Assembly: GCA_022113835.1 (NCBI GenBank)
Contig: JAILWY010000012.1
Span: forward strand, 1,178,001 to 1,242,000
DNA length: 64,000 nucleotides
From: Atopsyche davidsoni
Lineage: Eukaryota > Arthropoda > Insecta > Trichoptera > Hydrobiosidae
Reading direction: 5' to 3'
Positions 23,417 through 37,081 of the stretch are shown piece by piece. The stretch's first letter is position 1; every line of letters starts with the position of its first letter. The translations under genes were made by a program, and so were the position numbers. Under the pieces are notes generated by a model that was not told the origin of the DNA, searched no databases, and saw only the letters and a program-made list of their open reading frames with translations.

Positions 23417-25105
23417 GTCACTAACACGCGACAAGAGCGGGCAACACCGGCCAAAGGGCGGGAGATTAATGCGCTGGAGATGAGAATTATATTTCGTTTA
23501 GTGTGAGAGGTGATTTATAACGGTGTTGCCACACGTTTTTAATCTTACTGTCAATTTATTAAAATGAAGGCGTGTTAAAATATGCCGCTTGCTATTGTTG
23601 TAATTTTTGTAGGCTGTGATGGATAGAAGCACATTTTTTTAATTTTCTATACTGCGGTCAGATCTTACTAAGGACTTTATTTTTAGACACAAATATAATC
23701 TAATTATAATACGACAATATGGTTTTGTAAGCATGCACACAATTCAAGCAACAATGCACTGTAATTTTATATAAAAAAATATATTTATATCTCAGTACGC
23801 TCGGTATAAGTCAAAACATCCCGACGTAACAAGATACAGGCGTTTTAATTCCGTTCATTCATAAGAGAAATATAATATGTACAATCACGAGCGGCGAATC
23901 TTTTTTCGCGTTTACTCCGGGATTAGAGGAATAGAGGCATTTATTTGCGATGAATTTACACGCGTGCCCTCCGTGTTGACTTGTTTGCTGAACCTGATCA
24001 GCTCTGCACACTGAGCGGGGTGGGCGAGAAGAGGGAAAGTCTGGAGAGCCCCCAGGTGCGCCCCGAACAGGATCGCTGTGTCTATTTGCTCTCGTGAAAT
24101 CCTTTTAAAGTGGTTTATAAATAGTTATAAATACAATAAATACTCTCAAGTACTTTGTGAATAATTTTTTTGAGAGTTTTACAAATAAAAACTATCCTGG
24201 GCTTATTAAAAATTTAAACAATCTCTAGCAGCGTAGTTTTTTTTTGTTTACCTGCGTGCAAACAGTTCCGCAAATACTTCAATTGCTACCTTTGTAAATG
24301 GACATTTATTGTCTGCTTAAGTGCGTATCAAATATATAAATAACTCCGTAAATGCTTCTGTTGCTACGTTAGCGAGCAAACACTGTTTTTTTTTTTTTTC
24401 TCCGGAAGAGATTTAAACTTTAACGATCTAAGTTGACAAAGCCGAGCTCTTGAAAGCGCGTGCTCTGACAATGGCTGGCGTCGTCTCCGCGTCGCAGGCT
24501 GTCACCTGGAGGATCCTCGGGGCTCTCGGGAAGATAAATGACTCCATCCTGTGACAGCCAACCCCTGGGATCCCAGTTTAGCACTTAAACGGTAGGAGCT
24601 TTCGATGTTTTCACGTTTATCAATACTAGCCTCCTTTGAAGTGCCTCGTTCAAAATGTCTAATTTAATGGTATTTAACAAATGGGTGTATCTGAGACTAC
24701 ACATATATATGTATATATATATTTTTTTTTTCTAGGAAAAACATTTGAGAAAGACTTTTTTCATGCGGTTTTCCTGTACATACGACACAGACGAAAAAAG
24801 CCAGGCACAGTCGTAATTGCTTCTATATCAGATATTTTTTTATTAAACATATACACATAAACTGGCACAAAAAATCTTTAATGTATCTTTCAGTTCAGTG
24901 GGAATTTTTTTTGTTTCTCCCATCCAAATAAAGACCATTAATCATCTCGATATTGATTCCCGTGTAACAATATGTTACATCTTTTTTTTATTATTAAATT
25001 CAATAAATTATCATGTTTCAGTGTTGCCAACAAAGGGGTAAGTAGAATCGACTCAATATAGAAACATCCTTGACTAATTTGGAGCATTATTAAAAAGGGT
25101 GGAAA

Positions 25106-25262
25106 TGTGACGGCCCAGTGGCTCGGCCCTCGCGTGGATGGAGCACAAGTCACAGGTTCGAATCCCGCGGATGAGCGGGTCGCGACTCGCGGTTCAGTGC
25201 CCGGGGCGGGCGTGAAGGATCGCCCTGGGATCGGGTCCCGGGAGGGAGCGAGTCCCACGAGG
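25106..25262 (+). mobile_element. tRNA-headed SINE, GC-rich
   Basis: A tRNA-like head on the plus strand (GTGACGGCCCAGTGGCTCGG...GGTTCGAATCCCGCGG) is followed by a GC-rich body with CGGGTCGCGACTCGCGG and GGGATCGGGTCCCGGGAGG. Box B is intact. Not a canonical tRNA. Confidence 0.5.
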
Positions 25263-25434
25263 GGGACTGATCGATTGTAAATCAAACTCCGATCAATAGA
25301 GCAACACGTCGCCTACCTGGAGTCAGCACCAGCTCTTGCTTTTAACCGACTCAGTATATGAAACTAAAAATTCAATATTTTTGATAGAGAGTACTTGGTG
25401 GAATTCCATTTTAATATTTTTGAGTAAAATACTC

Positions 25435-25474
25435 TGTTTGATAATGTCAACGTGAAAGGTTGGCGAAACCGGTC
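25435..25474 (+). repeat. Hammerhead-like repeat (family C), left copy
   Basis: TGTTTGATAAT is followed by a GTCAAC...GTTGGC stem (25446-25451 with 25459-25464), then GAAAC (25465-25469) and CGGTC. Its inverted partner lies at 25971-26010. The pair bounds a 575-base composite holding family A and B repeats. Confidence 0.55.
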
Positions 25475-25496
25475 ATAATATCATAATGGTAAAAGT

Positions 25497-25713
25497 ACCT
25501 TTGTATTTTGTCTTCACTTTGAGTTAATTCAAATTGTTTGCATTACTAGTTTCGACCCAAAACACTGGGTCATCATCAGATGCATAACTAAACTGAGTTT
25601 AACTGAACTAAACTCAGTTTAGTTAGGCATCTGATGATGATCCAGTGTTTCGGGTCGAAACTAGTAATGCAAATAATTTGAATAAACTCAAAGTGAAGAC
25701 ATAATACAAATAT
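25497..25713. repeat. Long near-perfect palindrome with two inverted hammerhead-like cores (family A)
   Basis: Arms of about 105 bases (25497-25601 and 25609-25713) surround a 7-base centre. The right arm reads CTGATGA (25631-25637), a GATCC...GGGTC stem and GAAAC (25657-25661). The left arm carries the same core on the minus strand (25579-25549) with a GACCC...GGGTC stem. Each arm also has a shared AGTGAAGACA-type outer end. There is no ORF. Confidence 0.7.
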
Positions 25714-25770
25714 AACATAATAACGAATCAAATAAGATAAAACGATATCGTTTCTTTGGTGTTGAGCTGC

Positions 25771-25853
25771 TTGAAGTTTTCTGTCCTCCGACGATTCTAT
25801 TCAGAAAGCTCTGGAGATGGTCCCAGCACCAGGACCGAAACGTCGGAAGACAC
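25771..25853 (+). repeat. Hammerhead-like repeat (family B)
   Basis: CTGGAGA (25811-25817) is followed by a GGTCC...GGACC stem (25819-25823 with 25832-25836), GAAAC (25837-25841) and GTCGGA (25842-25847), which can pair with TCCGAC at 25787-25792. The TTGAAGTTTTCTGTCCTCCG leader recurs at 35.7 kb. Confidence 0.55.
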
Positions 25854-25970
25854 CCAAGAAACCAAATAAAACCTACGAAAATTAAAACAGTATCAGTACT
25901 TAATATTTTAGTAGTTAATATTTTTGAGTAAAATACTTGAGCGATTTTCCACGTGTTCGTTTTTATTTGT

Positions 25971-26010
25971 GACCGGTTTCGCCAAGCTTTCACGTTGGCA
26001 TTATCAAACA
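25971..26010 (-). repeat. Hammerhead-like repeat (family C), right copy
   Basis: Inverted relative to 25435-25474. On the minus strand it reads TGTTTGATAAT, a GCCAA...TTGGC stem, GAAAC and CGGTC. The stem is intact although single bases differ from the left copy. Confidence 0.55.
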
Positions 26011-26038
26011 GAGTGAGATTTTATATTATTATTTTATT

Positions 26039-26080
26039 TGTTTACCTAATTGCTTATTATTATAAGCAATTAGGTAAACA
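26039..26080. repeat. Perfect 19-bp hairpin
   Basis: TGTTTACCTAATTGCTTAT (26039-26057) and its exact complement (26062-26080) flank a 4-base loop, just outside the composite palindromic element that ends near 26010. Confidence 0.7.
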
Positions 26081-27190
26081 ATTGTTAGAGGGAGAGGTTG
26101 TTGGAAAAAGAGAGAGTGATAGTCAGGTGGTAAGGGCTAATGTGATTTTAATGTACCTGACAAGTAGAGGATTTTATATAATTGCAAATTTTTGTGAACA
26201 AATGTTTTTATATTAATGGGGTAATTATCTAAAGTAGTGGCTTTGAGGTGTAGCAGCAGTTATCCTGTGTTGGGGTTTGTCCTGTTATGTGTTTATCTGT
26301 AAATAATAGGTTTTTGCGCTGTAAATGTTTTTTTAAAAGATGTGATTTATCAATAGGGAATAATAGCGGAGACTTATTGAAAATAACCTGGTCATTAACC
26401 ACGAGCTCCGGTGTGTTATCTTTTATGCGATTGATTTCTAAATTCTCCCAAATTTATAAATTCTCGCAGATCGATCGATAAAAAAAAAACCCAATATGAA
26501 CCCACCCTCGCGCGAGGGTTGCTGCAATTGCAATTATAAATGCATGAGCCCTCTGATCTCGGGACGGACACGTGCGCTAATCCCGCCCTTCTAGTTCCCC
26601 GGGATGATCCGCGCAGGTGAGCCGCGGGATTATCCCACGGAAGGGGAGACCTTGATCCGGCCACTCGCACCGACCCATCCCACCATCACCCACGAGAAAA
26701 ATCATTCAAATCTCAACTGTTGATAATTTTTTTTGATACTTTTTAATCAAGATTTTCTTTTGCCACCATCATCAGGTGATTTTCCATCTCACATTCTATG
26801 ATGTCACTGACACAAAAATCGGATTCAGTGCCTCTTTTTTTCTTCGGCGATGCACTACGCATTTAACGCTTAAAATATGCAACCGCAAAATATTTTATTT
26901 ACCGAAATATTTACGTATAACAAATTACCGATTATTACTCATGGGATATTCATCCGGACGGGATTTGATTCGCGAAATCGCAGCCGGGAGTCGCGCTAAT
27001 CCACGCCGAGAACAAACAAGTGCCAAAATCAAATAATGCAGACGCCAAATATCCAGCCATTGTTAAAAAAAAATAACGGTATGTAAATTCACGCCCTGTC
27101 ACTCGGATAATTTAATATTCAAATAGCGATCGCGATCCGATCCGCACACACCAATCCTCCCCTTATCAACCCCCCCCCCCCCCATCCCTC

Positions 27191-27209
27191 CTAACCTAAC
27201 CTAACCTAC
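27191..27209 (-). repeat. Short CCTAA (TTAGG) telomere-like run
   Basis: CTAACCTAACCTAACCTACC is about four units of the arthropod telomere repeat on the minus strand. It follows a poly-C tract (27171-27183). It is too short to indicate a telomere. Confidence 0.6.
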
Positions 27210-27873
27210 CCTTTTATTTTTTAAAATGAACAACACAATACTCGACCTTATAATAATGAACACGGAGTGCGCTTCGCGTACTAGAAGTAATTGAGTTACC
27301 GGTTCGCTGACGGGTGACATTTGGAACTGAAAACACCGACGGGACGGCTTAGTAAGTAATACTCCATATAAATTTAAAAGTAAAGCACAACTTTATTCAA
27401 CTTCAGAGCTTCTCAAGTTTCGTGCTTCTGTACTGTTGTCTGTCTATATATCTTCCCCCGTATTAAACTTTTTCTGATGATAAGTACAAGTATGTGTGTT
27501 ATTAAAAATATCGCTTTTGGAAGCCGTTGTGCATAAACTGATATTTTCTGTAAGTCTTGGAAGATATGGCTGCTGTAATTTTATATTACTGTACACCTAA
27601 TACAACAATATAATCGTATGATTATTACGTTTTGACAGTGACGGCGAACGGATTTGGTGTTCGGTTTGGAGTCGAAACACTCAAGACAAAAAAATTTAAG
27701 TGCCATTAGTTGATTTTGTCAATAATGAAATTCAATAAAGCAATCCAGCTGTAATTAAAAAAATACTTTGAAAAACAATGCCATAACCATAAATGTTACG
27801 TTTTTCAGATTTAATATTTTAAATAATAAGTAAAATACTTGAGTGATTTTTTCACGTATAGATTTTTATTGGT

Positions 27874-27912
27874 AACCGGTTTCACCAACCTTTCACGTTG
27901 GCATTATCAAAC
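27874..27912 (-). repeat. Hammerhead-like repeat (family C), third copy
   Basis: Minus-strand TTTGATAATGCCAACG, GGTTGG, then TGAAACCGGTTACC. It matches the 25.97 kb copy, including the upstream GTAAAATACTTGAGTGATTT segment (27831-27850). Confidence 0.5.
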
Positions 27913-29082
27913 ATTATCATATCTTTTATTTATTGTTTAATCTTCTGGTGAATTTGCTATAGCATCATCGCTACCGTGAAGGTTTCTCAGTGGATAATCA
28001 ATAGCACCACCAATGCAGGGCAGAGCACCAAAAAGACACCGATTTGGTAATAGTAGCATCATGTTTTGAGGTATATACAATATTTCTATGTCGTTTTATA
28101 CTCAATCATTTTTTTTACTTATTAACCAGAAGTACAGTGGTTAAAATTGAAAATATTGATTTCGATGTAATACTGCCCTAATAAAACCCTTTTAATGTGG
28201 TACTCTTCTCTGTTTTTTTTTTTGTTTTAATATTCAATATCTGTCAACAAACCAAACGCTTTCTTTAGATATTTATAAAAAGGAAAAAAATATGTGTAGA
28301 AAATATAAATCTACTTTTTTTTATTTTCGAAACGTGGTTCTTCTTTTTGTACGTCAAATACAATGAATGAGATCTCATCCATCATATTTTAGTTGTTTTT
28401 TTTTGTAGTTTTATCAAGAAAACATCAGTAAAGCTCCCTCGGAGCTGACCCCAGCAATATGCTCTTTAGCATGACAGAGTGAGTGCCACTTCGAACACAA
28501 TCGATATATAATTTTTTTTATCCACTAACATGTTAAAGAAATCAAAACTCCTAATCACTCGGAGGAAATAATTTTTGAAATAATGAATACATCTATTTTT
28601 TAAATTATAAAATTCACACATAAAACGATGAGAAAATTCTTGAAAAGCTTTTTGGTGGGATACTAACCACGGCTCTTGCAGCCCAATTTTTTATTGAGTG
28701 AGCCACGGTGCAGCTGGCCCTGAGCGAGAATTTGAATCGTTATATGCAAGTGCGGATCTGATGACTCGCAAGCATACTTGTCGTATACGAAATGTAGCTT
28801 TCAAATACATATTTGCTAAAAATCTATAGTCAAAGCATAACTGAATGCGAGAACCCTAAATCTGGTATCATTCAAGTTTTTACATTCCCACAATTTGCTT
28901 GCGGTCTCCGACTCACAATAACGAGTGTTTTATTCCCCACAACTTTAGTCCGAGCGTCTTTCGAAACGAAACAACAGCATGCATAAAATATTACATATCA
29001 CCAAAGCGGCATAAACACGTTGCAAAACGAAAACCGACCAAGAGTTTTTTTAACAAAACTGTAAAATAATTATTATATCTTC

Positions 29083-29168
29083 TTCATCAAGTGCCTCTCC
29101 TCAGAGGAGGTTGGCGACCATTTCACTGACCATATACTCATGCTGAGTCAGTGTTCATGGTTTTCTGG
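29083..29168 (-). mobile_element. RTE-tailed non-autonomous element, 3' end
   Basis: Minus-strand 3' end of the family (TGACTCAGCATGAGTATATG, AGTGAAATGGTCGCCAACC, ending TTGATGAAGAAGA). It follows, in minus-strand order, the segment 29355-29237 shared with 14.3 kb. Confidence 0.6.
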
Positions 29169-29236
29169 AACTATGAAGCATATTAAATATGGTTGTAGGT
29201 TTTTGCTGCTGTTCCCAGATTATAGAGCAACTTTAG

Positions 29237-29355
29237 CAACTCGACGCCGATCTGTGCTGGAGACGAGCCCGGCTGACGAGAGGGGCTGGGGCCACATGCT
29301 GCAAGATTGATGGCGTCTCGCAGCCGTGGTAAGACGTAAACGCACAGCAAGTGCT
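29237..29355 (-). repeat. Dispersed repeat, partner of 14296-14416
   Basis: Inverted copy of the 14.3 kb block, held between two RTE-tailed element copies (29083-29168 and 29393-29617) on the same strand. Confidence 0.7.
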
Positions 29356-29392
29356 AAAAAAAAATTATTCGGCACAATACCTTAATGTGTAG

Positions 29393-29617
29393 TCTTCTTC
29401 ATCAAGTGCCCCTCCTCAGAGGAGGTTGGCGACCATTTCATTGAGCATATACTCATGGTTAGCCAGTGTTTATGGTTTTCTAAGGGGAAAATAGTGTAGT
29501 GGGTCCCCGGGTCCTTCTACACCGCAGTTTTATATTGGAAGGAAAAGTCTGCGTATTGCTGCTGCCCAATAGCATTATTATATAATCCTTTCCTTACAAA
29601 GCTCTAGCGTTTAGATC
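29393..29617 (-). mobile_element. RTE-tailed non-autonomous element, near full length
   Basis: Minus strand: ATCTAAACGCTAGAGC, GGGCAGCAGCAATACGCAGA, ACTGCGGTGTAGAAGGACCC, TGGTCGCCAACCTCCTC, ending CACTTGATGAAGAAGAC. Only the extreme 5' part is missing. Confidence 0.65.
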
Positions 29618-30157
29618 CGATTTACCTATAATATATATATATGACAAATATTTGATTTTTTTATACGATGTATGCGTGATGGTTTGTTACAGTGCAGTAG
29701 AAAAGCGAGCATCGATTGTCCAAAAAATCTTAGAGGCTCGCTTTTTTCCAACGATCTTTTTCATAATTTATTTTGTGTGTGCCAAATACTGTCGGTGGGC
29801 AAAAAGGCGTTTTTGCCCAGAGTGCATTGACACTGCAGCGAGGTGGTAAACAAAGGCCGGAGACGAAGACGCCGGGGCTCGAGGAGCCTGCGGTCGAGGA
29901 CTTGCGGTTTGGGTTCCGCCAGAGGAGACCAGCAAGCGGAGCCAGTGATCCGGTGTTCAGTTCTTGGCAGCGCCTGCTCTGGAAAAACTTGATATGCATC
30001 GTTAGTTTCCGTTTACATTGTGTCCGAGCGACGCGAGCTACTATTTTTAGTCACTCCTATAAAGATTATATTTTTATTATTAATGAATTTGGGGACATAT
30101 ATAACCTCCCTGCTCTCCCCATTCTGTTGCTTGTGCATTCTACCGTTTTGTAGTGAA

Positions 30158-30441
30158 CTTGGAATGATTGTGGAGGGATGTGCTCTGGAAGTGCCTTGTC
30201 GAGGTGGGGAGTAGGAGTATCAGATCTAAACGCCAGACCTTTGTAAGGAAATGATTATATAATAATGCTATTGGGCAGCAGCAATACGCATACTTTTCCT
30301 TCCAATATAAGACTACGGTGTAGAAGTTTACTATATTCCTCTTTGAAAACTATGAACACTGACATAGCATGAGTATACGCTCAGTGAAATGGTCGCCAAC
30401 CTCCTCTTAGGAGAGGCACTTGATGAAGAAGATAAGCAAGT
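30158..30441 (+). mobile_element. RTE-tailed non-autonomous element, near full length
   Basis: CTTGGAATGATTGTGGAGGG to GAGGCACTTGATGAAGAAGA, about 284 bases, no introns or ORF. It is the best full-length copy to use as a family consensus seed. Confidence 0.65.
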
Positions 30442-30887
30442 ATCCCTGGGTTTATAAAGTATGAAGTAATCCAACAGTATTGTCTCAACTCATGCAAAAA
30501 AAGTTTTAACATATTTTACTTTACGTAAACTCAATAATGAAAATTGAGAAACCCATGTACGCTCCCACCTAAGCCACACGTTGTAAGCCCCACAACCTGC
30601 GCCAGGAGCAGGGACATCCACACAGCCCTAACAACTATTGTAAATTTATATAAATAAAAATAAAAATAAATAATCTTTTAATTTACTAATATACTTGTAC
30701 ACATTCTGAAGAGCGGCTATAAGAAAAATGTAGGTATATACCATCTGAAAGTACATTTGTTTTATTATAAGTATTATTGGCTCAAGATGCGGTCATGTCG
30801 CAGTTGATCGAACACGATATGCTCTATAAAGTATAACACCATCACTCGCGCTTCTTATTTCAGCTTTTCTTTTTTTTATACTATAAA

Positions 30888-30962
30888 ATAACGCCATAAA
30901 TGAAGCATTTAATTGGCTTGCAGATTAGTTGCCGGTTGTGTTGCCGCGTGTGTAGGCAACTT
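30888..30962. mobile_element. Right arm of a TACACACG-family MITE
   Basis: Ends TTGCCGCGTGTGTAGGCAAC and is preceded by AATTGGCTTGCAG, the core/right-arm layout of the family. Confidence 0.45.
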
Positions 30963-32363
30963 TTCAACAAGACTAAAGTTGTTAAAGGTTAATCTAGAAA
31001 CGGGGCATTAGATATAAAGTGGCGACATACTTAATAAATCAATACTACTCACGTCATGTTTGGTAAAATAAATAAATTAATAATCAATACAAATAAAATA
31101 TTTTGTCTTAATTTAGCATTTCGTGCTGATTTAGCTCTTTTATTATTTGTTCATGTGAACATTTTAACATTATAAATGTACTTTTTAACTAGTTTTCTTT
31201 TACGAGAAGCGTTTATTTTCATAGAGGACCAGTTACTGTGATACATAATCCACGACAGTCTGGTTTAATTGATAATACCCCAAATCTAAAAAATCAAAAG
31301 ATATATAAATAAATGCATTATTGCAATACTATCTAATTGATTAAAGTGATTATTATAAAAGTAGCCCAAATTTTCAAAGAAACCTTTCTATTTTTAGACG
31401 TTTAATTTATGTCTGTTTTTTTTTAAATTAATATTTTATCGTTTATATTCTTCTTTCCGATGTGGAAACCTTCAGATGCACGTTCACGAAGCCACGATAT
31501 AAATGTAATAACATGAAAACCGCAAGCCATCAGAAATGGCTTCGCTTCACGAGCTACATTGTGCCAGCGCGAGGAATCAAGTTATGGCCGCCGATGTCAG
31601 CCCATTTTATGGAAGTTGATGGTTAACCACAAGATAAGGTCCATCCTTTGTTGTTCGTTATTACTTTGTACCATCTACAAGGTCATCATACTTTATAATA
31701 TTCGGAGCGAGTTCTCTGATGGAAATCTTTGTCCATTTTTCACGGTACTCGCGGCCTGGGCCTAACTGAATTGTTAGGCCCACGGGTAGTTTATTTAGAT
31801 AACTGTATCCAAATATCTAGAGAATTAATATGTTGAAGATTTTTAGAATATTTATGTTATTATTAATTATTTTTAATTTATTATATTTGGTGTAATTACA
31901 AAAATTACAATTATTCATATTTTTCTGCTCTTAAAAAAAACAAGCAGTGACATCTGTTGTCGTTGCAAGCTTGATGCTGTTTTGGTTTGGTTTGAACCTT
32001 AGACAAATAGTTTTTTTTATGAAAAATAAAATTTTATTTGATTTATTTTTTTATTTTTAGGGTATTTAATAAAAGGTGTGTTATTGATTCGAAAACAAAT
32101 GGGAGATATTTTTTCTCGAAAATTATAAATATAGTATATTCTAGTAACATCACGTGCCAAGCAGTGCTACCAATACAACACAAAAAAAAACCCAAATGAC
32201 CAGAGCGAACACCAAATGTCATTGTTATTACCGGTGTCGTTTTTCTTTACCGTAAATAGATTTCGTACTATTTGTACATTTAAATTTTAAGCACGTTTGC
32301 ATCTCTTTTATACGATACAGTTAATTTGTATTTTAAATAAGTATCTTCTAAAACTTTACAATA

Positions 32364-33736
32364 ATGAATAAAAACAACCCTCAACTAACGATAGCGCACT
32401 TATTACTATCTGGATCGTCAATTTTGGCCCTAAAATATTCTCCGTCCGAGGAAACTGTGTCTTATGGAACATTTGGAAATATACTTTTATATGGCATAAC
32501 AGGATTCATTCGTCATGGTAATTGTCTTTTTCAAATTAACATAATTTCCTCTATCCTGAAATAACATATTGTAAAAGTTGAGTTAGTATTTTCATTTTTA
32601 ATTACCTACTTTGTTTATATAATTTACATCTTATACAATAAAAATAATGTTTATCACAAAAATGAACACTGTAGATACTCCCATGTCTATTAATAACAAC
32701 AAACCTTTATACCGCACATTCTTTATAATCCAATGATTATTTAGATTATTTTCAGTTTCAAAACCCTCTTGTCAATTTTACCGAGAGATTAGATTTAGTC
32801 TCAAAATTGGTTTGGTTCATAAATTGATTGGCATATTAAGAGTTTAGACATAAAAATGGCAAGTTTATATTACCTACATATTACTAATGTATGTTTTTTA
32901 ATACACTTTAAATAAACATTTTTTTGGATGCTCGTTTAACAAACCTAAGTTTAAATTGACTCAAACACTTTGGTAAGTAGTATCAAAAGGAGTAACAATA
33001 TCTACCTATGACAAAATTGTTATTTACACACCGTCTCATTCATATAGCATACTTGGGCGAAATCTTAAATATTTTTGTACAAAATATTGAGCCATCGTTT
33101 AAAATATGAATGAGATGAAGAAATACTTCATTTTTTGTTTTCCCATTGGATGCGTGTGGCTATTTTTATTCTTAGTTTTGCACCAAAAATTGGCTTTTTG
33201 AAATACTCATGTGTTTTGTAGTAATTAATAATTTAGATTGTAGATTTTATTGACCTAGTTAAGCACAAAAGCATCATTACTAGAACATGATAATTAATAG
33301 CACATGATGGTTTTCAGCTATCCCGGATATGCATAACAGTGCATCCATGAGTAGATTTCTTGCAATCACTCACCTGCTTACAAGGAACCTAGCACTGCCC
33401 TGCGTTGTTACCTACTTGTATCTTATGTCTGGTTACTCAGCGGACATAGCTTATGTACATTTTATATCGGGGGCCTGTCCCGTGTTACTACATTTACTAA
33501 AGCGTGGACCGACACCACTGACTGATTTGGTTTTAGCCGCTAATATTATATCGCTTGTGTATATTTCATACACCTTTGAAAATGTTTGGGGCATTGGGCT
33601 TGCTGTTTGTCACCTTGTCAATCACTTCTTTCTTAACCAATTTCAGGATAACTTTTCTGCACCTGTAGATTTTTTATTTGTAGTTGGAATGTGTTTTTTC
33701 AATATTTTTGCTATAAAAACAATAAAGAATTACTAA
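32364..33736 (+). CDS. Small multi-pass membrane protein, unrecognised family
   Basis: Two coding exons, 32364-32517 and 33318-33736, join in frame across a GT-AG intron (phase 1; the split codon gives Ala). Together they encode 190 residues. Six or seven hydrophobic stretches are visible, at about residues 8-25, 35-50, 65-89, 93-111, 118-138, 143-158 and 167-184. They are separated by short loops, and the C-terminus is basic (ending KTIKNY). No signal peptide, catalytic motif or named domain is recognisable. This looks like a conserved small polytopic membrane protein of an internal membrane, but I cannot name its family. The start is the first ATG after a plausible TSS region and opens with polar residues (MNKNN). 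Intact reading across the splice junction and a downstream AATAAA support a real gene. Function is unknown. Confidence 0.75.
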
Positions 33737-33783
33737 ATTTTACGACTGAAACATTGTTATATTCTAAATCTCAGATTTTACTT

Positions 33784-33789
33784 AATAAA
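33784..33789 (+). terminator. Poly(A) signal of the membrane-protein gene
   Basis: AATAAA lies about 48 bases after the stop codon at 33736, in an AT-rich 3' UTR. Confidence 0.55.
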
Positions 33790-34276
33790 TATTTACCCCT
33801 ATTTAATAAGAATTTGTACTTTTGATATATATTATTTATTAAAATGTTGCCCAGAAGAGAGTTGTTTTATTTTAAATAGTGATTTTTACAATCTCGATTG
33901 ACTTGTTGTTCCCTAATATTTTAATGAACGTGAAGAGAAAAAGCCTAAAAGAGTGGATGTTTTGGATAAAGAATCCAAAATTTAGATGATTGCCATAATT
34001 TTTTGATAAAAAAAAAACGACAATTAAGCTATCAACCTATGACTTACCATTTAAAACATTACTGTCACTAAAAATCAAAACAAAACTCGACTACTTTCTT
34101 GAACCAGCGTCAGGCTTTTCTGCAAGTTGAGATAATATAATTAAGGTTTTAAAAATGTTGAATTCCAGTTGTAATAAAATTTTTCAAAATGAGTAAATAA
34201 AACTATAATTCTGAGCACAAATAAACCTAATGTCTTTATCTTTTAATGATAAATAATCGACTTTATAAAAAAAAAT

Positions 34277-34311
34277 ATTATTCTGACATGTTAAAAACAC
34301 GTCAGAATAAT
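34277..34311. repeat. Perfect 11-bp inverted repeat (hairpin)
   Basis: ATTATTCTGAC at 34277-34287 is mirrored by GTCAGAATAAT at 34301-34311 around a 13-base loop. It sits in the spacer upstream of DUS2. No target-site duplication is evident, so it may be a MITE remnant or chance. Confidence 0.4.
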
Positions 34312-34615
34312 CAGTTTTTTTTTTGTCAGAAATATTCGATTATTCGAACAATTCTTTTATAATGAAATACATAAATATAGTATAGACTCCATTTTTAGAG
34401 ATTTTGCATTTATCGTCCACCATTTTTCATTCCTTTAGTTAATTTTATCCGATTACCGGAACAATCGGTTATTTAATTATTTATGTTCGATTATTTCTAC
34501 TTTAATGACCATAGAGCAAAAAATTTGACGTTTATTTGACACAAGGAAACGTGTGATTGAATTTGAGTTAAATGCTATTCAATCTATTTATCAATTAATT
34601 TAATCAAATGAATAA

Positions 34616-36930
<2,315 letters not shown>

Positions 36931-36972
36931 TAAATTAATTAAAACAAATTCAATGAAAATGCTTTTCCTAAA

Positions 36973-36978
36973 TTTATT
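36973..36978 (-). terminator. Poly(A) signal of the UPF0449-like gene
   Basis: TTTATT on the top strand (AATAAA on the minus strand) lies about 105 bases beyond the minus-strand stop at 37082. It is within the likely DUS2 3' UTR, so tail-to-tail overlapping transcripts are expected. Confidence 0.4.
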
Positions 36979-37016
36979 TATAAATATTTTGTACATAGAG
37001 TAAATAACTTAACACA

Positions 37017-37022
37017 AATAAA
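37017..37022 (+). terminator. Poly(A) signal of DUS2
   Basis: AATAAA lies 87 bases after the DUS2 stop. It lies between the DUS2 stop and the stop of the opposite-strand UPF0449 gene, so the two 3' UTRs probably overlap. Confidence 0.5.
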
Positions 37023-37081
37023 ACTATGTAATACATTTAAAATAACTATAAAAATATTTTATCCTGTCACCCTATTGTAAG

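Larger units (their letters stand above)
22712..25105. other. Gene-free region with GC islets
   Basis: SOX-type words at 22782-22789 and 24468-24475 lie in GC-rich patches. The rest is AT-rich with poly-T and a poly-C tract. Nothing coding is seen. Confidence 0.6.
26081..29082. other. Gene-free region
   Basis: A CpG-rich islet at 26490-26700 holds the palindrome CCCTCGCGCGAGGG. A GCCATTGT word lies at 27056-27063, with the CCTAA run at 27191. A family C repeat is at 27874-27912. No supported gene. Confidence 0.6.
29618..32363. other. Gene-free region before the gene cluster
   Basis: A GC-rich patch at about 29840-29960 is open in two frames without a domain. An RTE-tailed copy and a MITE arm follow. 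The last 200 bases before 32364 presumably hold the promoter of the membrane-protein gene. Confidence 0.55.

Noticed and set aside
27191..27209. Telomere or telomere fusion site
   Set aside because: Only about four CCTAA units beside a poly-C tract; interstitial runs of this length arise by chance or repair.
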